Positions 52,013 to 60,000 of a DNA stretch of 60,000 bases are shown here, piece by piece (the first letter of the stretch is position 1; each line of letters starts with the position of its first letter). The stretch covers positions 646,501 through 706,500 of the forward strand of contig CAJNDS010000102.1 in assembly GCA_905221605.1 (NCBI GenBank), read 5' to 3'. The notes beneath the pieces were generated by a model. That model was not told where the DNA came from. It worked only from the letters and a program-made list of their open reading frames with translations, and did not search any database. The stretch comes from Symbiodinium natans. Taxonomy: Eukaryota > Sar > Dinophyceae > Suessiales > Symbiodiniaceae. The position numbers and the translations under genes are program-made.

Positions 52013-52639
52013 CGCGATATCACTAGTCCCTAGTGGCCAGTGCAGTTAGCTGTCCTCGCTTGGCAACAAAGACCTGGAGCAAGTGCGATCCCGCAGGGAT
52101 CGTGTAAGGTTGACACGCATAGGACTCCATGGCTGCAATCACCGAGCGTGGCCTAACCTGCTGTCAAGAGTGGCAACCTAGACAGTTTCAAGAAACGAAG
52201 TTGGGCAACGAAAAGCACCGGAGGCAACAACAATCACAGAAACGGAAACAAAACAACAGGAAAGAGTCATGGCATGCCAGCAACAAATAATCAAACCACT
52301 TCCCTTTTGAGCCAATGCGAGCCCAGACGCACATACCGATGGAGCCCTGGAATGCAAGCAAATCTCGAACGGCGGTTTGTTTGTAGCGGCAACGCAGGTG
52401 CCAGCGAGCGAAATCGATTGATGGAAAAAGAAAGGCAACCTCTACCCTGCCCATACGACTACTCTGGAAGCGCAATATGGTCCGCCAGCAGCCAATCAGG
52501 ATCACTCAGCAATGCAGGCCACACCACATGCTCCGGGTCCTTGCCGATAACAACCTGGCGGATCGTGAGGCCGGGAGCCCAAGGGTACTGCGTGCGTCCG
52601 TAGCCCTTGAAGACGGTGAAACGCGAGTCTTCAGAGAGG
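52013..52639. other. No gene recognised
   Basis: No protein-like frame that matches a known family. The frames here are short and compositionally plain. Confidence 0.4.
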
Positions 52640-53395
52640 CACTCAGTTACCGGGGACACCCGATGGTTGCCACGCACCGAGTGGCCGTGCCGAAGGTTGC
52701 GTTGGAAAGTTTCCACATCATGTCGTCCGCCATAAACCAGGATTTGTGTGGCCTCGTTAGTCGGAGCCGGCAACAAGGAGGGAAGACGCACTGGGCCCAT
52801 ACACACGCAAGCCCGAAAGCTCGCCGGGGTCTCGGAGACTGCAATCTGGTAGGCAATGGTCCCTCCAGAGCCCAGGCCAATGAGGTACGTCGGCAAGGAG
52901 ATGTGAGGGCTCACATCACGTTTGGCAGCCTGCAAGAGCGCCAAGATCTCCATGGTATACACAGCTTTCGTCCAGGCGGCTCCGTCAGGTAGCATCCAGG
53001 CGGGCGGAGAGCCAGCCTGCCCTGCCACTGGCCAAGCACAGGCGATGACGGCCTTGGATGGCTCCTTGCCAGGGCAGCGGGTGCATATTCTCCACGTAAA
53101 AGTGCCCACAACCTGGGAGAAGCAGCACCACCGCATTGGCCTCTCCAGAGTCGTCATTCGGCCGAGATACCACAAAGGGGAGGGTCGCATTGCCATGACA
53201 CACTGTGATCCAAGTATTGTCTCGTCCAGCGATGAGCGGTGGGGCAACCAATGTGGGCGGCTGCTGGGTCTCAAAGCCGAGGGGTTCTTGCAGTGCCATG
53301 GCACAGAAACGGCAACCTACCCGGTCAAGAAGGGGCAGAGGAGAGGAAGACTGGGCAGCCTTACCTGAGAGCCATGAAGTCCAGCGCGAAGCCAT
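52640..53395 (-). pseudogene. Hydrolase-like gene fragment, copy C
   Basis: Same segments as copies A and B: ITVCHGNATLPFVVSRPND, NAVVLLLPGCGHFYVENMHP, then in another frame AVIACAWPVAGQAGSPPA, WMLPDGAAWTKAVYTMEI, LALLQAAKRDVSPHISLP and TYLIGLGSGGTIAYQIAV. It lacks part of the NNLAFKR segment and shifts frame there. It is the best preserved of the three around GSGG and is 8-9 kb from the tandem pair. Confidence 0.5.
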
Positions 53396-53609
53396 TGCAC
53401 ACGTCAGCCAACTTGCTCACGCCGCTTCCTGACCGTCTGCCCATGCTAAGGGAGGCTGCAACTACAGTGAAGATGCAATCAATGCTCGCAACTCACCAGA
53501 TCAGGCAAGACAACATCGCTTACTCTACTTCATCACCCTTTGTCTGTGGAGGAGGGAAATGCAGGAAGGTCGCGCTGCCATTTGTTCCATCTTCGCACAA
53601 AATTCGGGG

Positions 53610-54583
53610 CTAAGAGTCACTACCCGAATGCCCATCATCCTCGAGCATATGCATGGTCTCCTCATCTAGATGCTCAAGGATGTCAGTAGCAATGCGTTCA
53701 TCAAGGAAACACGCTACCCACTCCAGGATGATGGCATGATCGTGGGGAACTGCATCAGACACTGCCTGCAAGAGCACATCAACTTTATCAGCGGTGAAAC
53801 GCCACGCCAGTAAAAGGTGCTGCTCCAAATGCGCCCTGATCAGGTAAAGGGGATAATCCGCCTGGCTGTGCACGATGATGGGCCTTGCCCAGGCCAAAAC
53901 GGCGTTCTGTTGCGGTCCGGGCGGGCGTCTAAACATGGCCAGTAGTGCCCCGTATTCCTTGGCCAATGCATTTTGCAAATCTTGTGAGAGGTCCCGTAGG
54001 TGATGTGCTAGCCAGGCTAGATGACCACCTACTGAGTGCGCAAGTTCGGCCGCTGCTACAGCAGCGATGGCCCGTTGGGTAGGGAGTCCTTGGGCCGCCA
54101 AGGTGTCGCGGATTCTTTGCAGAACCAAGAGCTTGGTGAGCGCTATCCATCCAGCGCTACAGGTGTAGCTATTGCCTTCAAGGATGGGTTCGCCGGAAAA
54201 GAGCTCAGGGTGCTCATAGGGATAGCATCGTTCCTAGTCACTGTCTCCTCCGCCGCTGGCAGCAGTGTAAAGGCTGCCGCCGGATGACCAACGAAGAAGC
54301 CATGCTGAATGTCGTACTACGTCCAAAAGGGGGCAGTCGGGCGCGTGCTCCATTGAGCCCTGGCAGCATAGGAAAGGCAAGAGCAGGCTTGTAGCTGCCA
54401 ATCACTCAACCCATAATATTCAAACATATGGACATGGTCAATCTTTCCACGCAGGCACAAAACTGCCAAGTCAAGAGGGGACGCAGGGCGTATGGGTGCG
54501 GGCCGGGCGCACTCACGTACCCTGACCACCTTCTCCATCCCTCCCCTGTTAGTTGGCCCCTCGCAGACATCCGTTAAGAGCAC
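53610..54583 (-). pseudogene. Protein-like ORF of unknown function
   Basis: Frame 54128-53610 (172 codons, ending TAG after DDGHSGSDS) reads as a helical protein: VAAAELAHSVGGHLAWLAHH, LRDLSQDLQNALAKEYGALL, RAHLEQHLLLAWRFTADK. Upstream frame 54583-54317 contains LDLAVLCLRGKIDHVHMFEY then YGLSDWQLQACSC. A frame change or intron separates them. No domain is recognised. Confidence 0.4.
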
Positions 54584-54797
54584 TCGAAAGCCACCTAAAG
54601 ATCACAGATCCACTTGCACACTGCTAAGAGCAGGGATCACGTCGGTGAGGGCTCATCGCTCGTCAAACAAACGCGGCAGTGCATGCCTCCTTTGCAGAAG
54701 GTGGAGTCCATGTCTACACCTCTATGACTCAATAGAACAAAAAGCTCCCCCAGTGCCGCCGTGTGAGTGCGGGCGCCCTCACGTGGCAGGAAGAAAT

Positions 54798-55418
54798 TCA
54801 AACATCCTCCTCGACTTGCCCAGTGGCCTGGATCCTAATGTGGCTTGGGGAGGGGAAGAGCATGGCATTATTCCGCATTTGCGCAACCCCAAGGTCCATC
54901 AGCTCCGTTACATGAAGCCTGAGCGTGAGGTGGGTGCAATTCACTCGCGTGATACTTACTACGCGCTGGGTACTGGGGAAGGCTGACGCGGAGGTCACAC
55001 AGCGCCTGCGTGAGGCCCAGGCACCTATGATGCAGCCCCAGCGTCGGCAGACCGCAGCAACTTTCGCTGTCACACGCAGTGAAGGAAGGGAAACAACATA
55101 ATTCTCGCATCCAGGAGCGACGTGAGGGAGGCGATTGTAGCAACATCCCAACGTGGATTGATGTTGCCGCCACAGGTACACCTGTATGGGCTCCGAGAGA
55201 CCTTCCCGCGGTTCAATGATTAACCACAGGCTCAAGCACACAGTGCACGCATCAAAGAGGATACAGCGCAAAGCATCCACTGGACAATCGTGAAGGTGCC
55301 TATCGCCGCACATGGTAGTGGACCCACCGAAGGCTGACGCGGGCCTCTGATGTGCAACAAACATAAGCAACGGAACGAGGCGCTCCAAATGGAACTGTGG
55401 GCTCGTTACCTCAGCCAT
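54798..55418 (-). other. Open frame, coding status uncertain
   Basis: 206 codons starting ATG 55418. The composition is plausible but no motif is found, and its 3' end runs to 54798 without a domain. It could be a fragment of the same rearranged family. Confidence 0.25.
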
Positions 55419-56224
55419 GCTAGAAGTGTCCTTCCAAGCAGGAACAGCGAGCTACCTTTGGACCCGCTAACTTGACTTGAGCCAGCACTGCCGGCCCATG
55501 AGCATGACCAAAGGACACATTCCTCAAATTGCTATACCACGCAAGCATTGGTCAAGAAAGGAAAACGGAGGCAATCAACCAGACTTCCAAGGCAAAGGGA
55601 GAAGCCCTTGGGGTCCCTACTGCATTTTCATGAGGATGTTTGCATTCGGGGCGAAAGCTCTGCGCACGGCCGCAGCAGGACTTGCAACGGCATCATGGGA
55701 GTCGGCAAGAACAAAGGAGCGGCACTCAAGGTGTCCACTGCGTTCCCTCATCGCCTGCACGCACTTGACCATCAACAAAGAAACAGGCCAGTTACAAGAA
55801 GCCAAGATAGGGCAAGGCAGATCATGCCAAGCACTTGGGTTGAGGAGCGTGAGATTCCAAGAGGGCCATCCATAGTGGACTGGTGGGTGTGCAGCTCTTA
55901 CTGCGGGGGCACTCAAACGTGTCCTACGCTTCTTGTGTCTTTCTGGGGTCGGATTTGGCTTCACTTGAGGCACATTCTCCAAACCCCCAGCAAAGGGCCT
56001 ACCTTGTCCCAAATCAATAAGCGTTGTCGAAAATCCCCTTTCCCCAATGGCAATGTTGCAACACGTTGGTCATGTCAGACCAACCTTCGGCATCCAACAT
56101 TGCCATTGGGGGCTCGGAGGCACACGCAAGGGCTTGTGACCGGAGACAAGCATCCTTTTCCAGGCTCTTCAGGCTCCGAGTCCTTGCGATTTCAAGGTAG
56201 CTCTCAAGGTCGGGCCTGCGTTCT

Positions 56225-56465
56225 GCAGACCCTGCATGTAACACTGCAGCAACCTGCAGACCCTGCAGACCTGCAGCAAGCATGCGGACTCTGCAGCAAG
56301 CCTGCAGGCCCTGCAGCAGCCTGCAGACCCCTGCAGCAAGCCTACAGCTGCAGGGTCTGTAGGCTGTCGGCAAGCCTGCAGACCCTGCAGCAGCGCCTGC
56401 GGGCAACCTGCAGACCCGGCCGCACGCCGCCCCTACAGACCCTAACAGCAAGCCTGCAAAACCTG
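56225..56465. repeat. CTGCAG-rich minisatellite, first copy
   Basis: Irregular repeats of CTGCAGACC and CTGCAGCAAGC, with the palindrome CTGCAG more than fifteen times. The second copy at about 57885-58050 is shorter. Confidence 0.85.
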
Positions 56466-56626
56466 CTGCCTGCCTCTCCCCCAGCCTGCATGGCTTCCAG
56501 TCTTCAATTACTTGGGCATTTTCCTGCATTCACACAGAGTCCATTTCCCCTTGTAAACACAAAGGCTTGAAGGCCCCAGAGTCTGCAGGAAGCTTGAAAG
56601 CCCCTGACCTGTAGAACTGCGGTGTC

Positions 56627-56800
56627 ACATGCTCCGCGCTGTAGGAAAAGCTGGATTTTTCCGCCAGTCTAATTTCATGAAAACTAGTACTACACGCTCT
56701 GCGCTGTGGGAAAAGCTGGATTTCGCCTCGGGTGTAATTTCATCAAAACTGGTACTACACGCTCCGCGCTGGGGAAAAACCACAGTGTACTACATGAATG
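56627..56800. repeat. 65-bp tandem repeat, about 2.6 units
   Basis: Units start ACATGCTCCGCGCTG (56627), ACACGCTCTGCGCTG (56692) and ACACGCTCCGCGCTG (56757), an exact 65-bp spacing. Each contains GGAAAAGCTGGATTT. The duplicated copy at 58.2 kb has only one unit. Confidence 0.85.
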
Positions 56801-57000
56801 CATAGTTTTTTCAAAACTTTAAGGTTCATGTAATGTTTCTACTTGGAATCAAGGTACTACACGCTGTTTTCCCGCATTTTTTGAGTGTAGTACTCGTGTA
56901 CAGGTCTGCTACACGCGCTTTCTCAAGGGTTACACGGTTTACCAGTCTTTCAAATACTCAAGTAAGGCCTCACAATCCCCTTCAAGGGCTCCAAAACCTC

Positions 57001-57583
57001 ATCAGGACCTCCCAGAGCCTTTTTTCCAACTTTTGCGGGCTGCCCGTTGGAAAAATCGCTGAAAAACGTGGTATCGCGCGGGTCCACATTCAGGACCGAC
57101 AAACGACGAGAAACATAGGACGCATCAGAGTACCCCCCCAGTGGCAACCTGAATGGCGCCTATATGAATAAGTACAGGCCCACCACCGACCGCTTGCCAC
57201 GCAGCGGTGCATTTTTATTGTCTTATGTCGGGAGCGGTCCTCACGTCGGGCAAAATTTCGGCGAGCTTCAAAAGTGTGTCTTCTCATCAGAAATCGCACA
57301 GTTTTTGGCCTTCATTTTGAGGCCAGAAATTGGGTCCCAAAACTGGGTCTGCCTGATTCGAAACTCTTAGAGAAGATCCCATTTCGGGCTTCGCTTTGGG
57401 GCCCAAAAATAGGACCCCAGAATGGGCCGTGAAACGTGGCAAGTGTGCTTTCAATTTTGCGGAGACACGCAAAGCATGCACCACATGTTTGGGTCGGGCG
57501 CAAAGATAGTCAGCGGTCGCTTAAGACTGTTGGCAATAGCGTTATAACGGAACAAGTATTGCACATGACAAGCTGAATTGCAA
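57001..57583. other. Spacer between duplicated units; no gene
   Basis: Contains facing, partly complementary motifs (GGCCAGAAATTGGGTCCC and GGGCCCAAAAATAGGACCCC) but no protein-like frame of known family. Confidence 0.4.
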
Positions 57584-58439
57584 CTGCGGGGGCACTCAAA
57601 CGTGTCCTACGCTTCTTGTGTCTTTCTGGGATCGGATTTGGCTTCACTTGAGACACATTCTCCAAACCCCCAGCAAAGGGCCTACCTTGTCCCAAATCAA
57701 TAACCGTTGTCGAAAATCCCCTTTCCCCAATGGCAATGTTGCAACACGTTGGTCATGTCAGACCAACCTTCGGCATCCAACATTGCCATTGGCGCACGCA
57801 AGGGCTTGTGACCGGAGACAAGCATCCTTTTCCAGGCTCGAGTCCTTGCGATTTCAAGGTCGCTCTCAAGGTCGGGCCTGCGTTCTGCAGACCCTGCATG
57901 TAACACTGCAGCAACCTGCAGACCCTGCAGACCTGCAGCAAGCACGGACTCTGCAGCAAGCCTGCACGCCCTGCAGAGCCTGATGCAGCAGCCTGCAGGC
58001 CAGCGTCTGCGGGCAACCTGCACGCCGCCCCTACAGACCCTACAGCAAGCCTGCAAAACCTGCTGCCTGTCTCTCCCCCAGCCTGGCTTCCAGTCTTCAA
58101 TTACTTGGGCATTTTCCTGCATTCACACAGAGTCCATTTCCTCTTGTAAACACAAAGGCTCCAGAGTCTGCAGGAAGCTTGAAAGCCCTCTAACCTGTGG
58201 AACTGCGGTGTCACATGCTCCGCGCTGCAGGAAAAGCTGGATTTTTCCGCCAGTTTAATTTCATAGGAATCAAGTACTCACGCTGGTTTTTCCGCATTTT
58301 TTTTTAAGTGTAGCACTTGTGTACAGGTCTGCTACACGCGCTTTCTCAAGGGTTACGGTTTACCAGCCTTTCAAATGCTTAAGTAAGGTCTTACAATCCC
58401 TTCAAGGGCTCCAAAACCAGTGGAAGGCAACAGGATAGG

Positions 58440-59990
58440 CGGAAACCGTGCAGTGTTGATTTGCAAATGAGGCTGCCCCTCTCCCGAATCGAAGAAGACA
58501 TCTTCGCAAAGGGGTGCTTCATGGAAAAGGCTGTCAGCAGCGATTCCCGCTAAATGGTCAGCAACTTTGTTGCCAATGCGAGGGACATATGCACCTTAAT
58601 GGAAGTGCATCAGCTTTTGCCACATTGCATCAAGTTTTCACACCAGGTTCTTCCTGTGGAGTCTCAAGGCTCCAGCGAAATGCTTAACAATGTGAATGCA
58701 GTCACCTTGAATGACAACTTCCTCAATTTGATTGCTAGCGGCAAGGAGCAATGCCTTGTCCAGCGTTGCGTCAGTGGCATATGTTTCCGCAAACATAGAG
58801 TCTGGGCAAGGCTGAAGCGGGATGGATATCGTGTCGAGAATTGCTGGGACAGGTCCAGGTGACCAAACGATACCACCCGCTCCACCAATATTTTCTTGCA
58901 CATGGCAGCTGCCATCAAATTGGGCGACAAGGTGACAAGGTGTGTATCTTTGACAGGTTTTAATTCCACAATAAGTGGCGTGCTAGCAGGGATTGGCCTC
59001 AACGCAGTTACTTTTAGGTGCAGGTTGCCACAATGACACATTTTGGGCCAAAGAGCGACATTAGGAACACCTAGAGTCTGCTGATACATGGGAGCAAGCA
59101 GGTAGTGGGCATGTAAAGTCGCTAAGACATCTTCTATGTTAGCGTTCTTGGGAGAGATGGTAACACCTTGGGCACTAGCTTTAATTAAGGCAGAGAGAGA
59201 ATGCTTAACCTCGATCGAAAGTCTTCTGACGTCAGGTGAACCGCAGCCATCACTGGCAACCGCGGACTGCAGGGCCCCGCTGGGTATGCCCGACAATCAA
59301 GGCTTTGCCTCAAGAGGAACACACCTACTTTCAATCGAAAAGCACACCTTCAATTCTGCAAGCAAAACAGCTCCACCTGTAACCTCGAAACTTAAAAACC
59401 TTTTTCAAACGCCTGAAACGGAAAAGCACAGCGTTCTTAAAACAAACCAGGTTTTGAAGGCGCCCATTGGACTGCTCCCAGCATCTCAAAATCGTGGTAC
59501 AAATAAAGTTTCTGTTGCGTAGCATTGGAGTCAAAACTTTCTCTCAAACAAGCTGGAGCACGAAAACGCAACTTCTTTGCCATCACCACTGCTCCACGTG
59601 AAACAGGTGGGTCAGTGCAAAGGAAAAAAAGGTACAGGGACAGCGGGCAGTCCGACTTCAGTCCGGAATCTTTAACAATGAATCCAGGCGCACGATACAG
59701 TGACATCACTGCTTCTATCATGTGGGGAGGGACTCCCATAAATACCAAGGAGCATGGAGGCAAAGATCCTGTATGAGATATTAGTCAGGGAGATAGGGCG
59801 GCAGTTGGAAAGACTTCGGGTGTCTTTAGAATGGGCTTTTATGATTATAACCACTTCAAGAATCTGGGACCTCAGCAAGATAGGGGGCAAACTTGTACAG
59901 CTCATTAACCAGTCCATTTGGCCCTGGGGCTTTGTGCTTTTCAAGTTGCGTGGAGCGGTGTTGAGATTCTGCATTGTAAGGGGTGCCTGA
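58440..59990 (-). mobile_element. Decayed LINE: reverse transcriptase and RNase H remnants
   Basis: From the window end on the minus strand: SLSNCRPISLTNISYRIFAS (RT N-terminal block NYRPISL), GVPPHMIEAVMSLY, then SGLKSDCPLSLYLFFL (for GxRQGCPLSPYLF), in differing frames. The catalytic YADD region is not recognisable. At 58901-58560 an RNase H follows: NIGGAGGIVWSPGP, AETYATDATLDKALLLAA, QGDCIHIVKHFAGALRLH, a stop, then YVPRIGNKVADHLAGIAAD. The order RT then RNase H is that of several non-LTR clades. Internal deletions, shifts and stops make it inactive. The 5' part lies beyond the window. Confidence 0.7.
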
Positions 59991-60000
59991 ATGGGGTCAC

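Larger units (their letters stand above)
55901..58422. repeat. Direct duplication, copies at 55901-57000 and 57584-58422
   Basis: Both copies start CTGCGGGGGCACTCAAACGT and end CTTCAAGGGCTCCAAAACC. They are offset by 1683 bp and differ by small indels. Copy 2 lacks about 170 bp present in copy 1 (56677-56845). Each carries an inverted repeat CCCAATGGCAATGTTG / CAACATTGCCATTGGG (56043-56112; 57725-57795). The 340-codon plus frame over copy 1 is not supported as a gene. Confidence 0.85.

Noticed and set aside
55548-56570. 340-codon plus-strand frame
   Set aside because: Its second half is the CTGCAG minisatellite and its first half has no motif. The duplicated copy at 57.6 kb does not keep the frame.

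Overview
The window looks like nuclear DNA of a dinoflagellate, probably of the Symbiodinium/Suessiales type. Four things point there. Introns splice in frame only with GC-AG, GA-AG and GT-AG borders. A degenerate dinoflagellate spliced-leader sequence sits in front of a retrotransposon gag. Retrotransposons carry cytosine-C5-methyltransferase-like domains. Several protein families (ankyrin genes with an HQW-type N-terminal domain, hydrolase-helicase genes) are ones I associate with these algae. Almost all recognisable genes from 3 to 41 kb lie on the minus strand, as in a dinoflagellate unidirectional gene cluster. Family names come from motif recognition only, because no database search was possible.

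Layout. 0.7-2.2 kb: two inverted arrays of an 8-bp satellite. 3.0-4.5 kb: a many-exon NEK-like kinase gene with tiny GC-AG introns and damaged catalytic motifs. 5.8-9.2 kb: a methyltransferase-reverse transcriptase-RNase H retroelement. 9.7-15.65 kb: a Copia-type element (gag, zinc fingers, two retropepsin-like domains, methyltransferase-like domain, integrase) that lacks its own reverse transcriptase and has a relic spliced leader at its 5' end. 15.7-38.3 kb: a block packed with interstitial TTTAGGG/CCCTAAA arrays. Inside it I could assemble an EamA/DMT-type transporter (about 16.1-23.0 kb, 11 exons recognised) and an HQW-ankyrin gene (30.9-35.9 kb, 10 exons, 634 codons in frame). Loose exons of other genes, including one kinase hinge exon, lie around them. 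38-43 kb: mostly unassigned, with minisatellites and hairpins. 43-55 kb: array-free and much rearranged. It holds three broken copies of a hydrolase-like gene, a conserved hypothetical protein, and a plus-strand hydrolase-helicase pseudogene that meets opposite-strand coding sequence at about 50.93 kb. 55.9-58.4 kb: a direct duplication with CTGCAG-rich minisatellites. 58.4-60 kb: a decayed LINE with RT and RNase H remnants, running off the window.

The most unusual observation is how the telomere-like arrays relate to gene structure. In the two assembled genes of the 16-36 kb block, arrays just inside the 5' splice site are nearly always G-rich (TTTAGGG) on the sense strand, and arrays just before the 3' splice site nearly always C-rich (CCCTAAA). 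Each such intron therefore carries complementary ends that could fold the transcript and bring its splice sites together.
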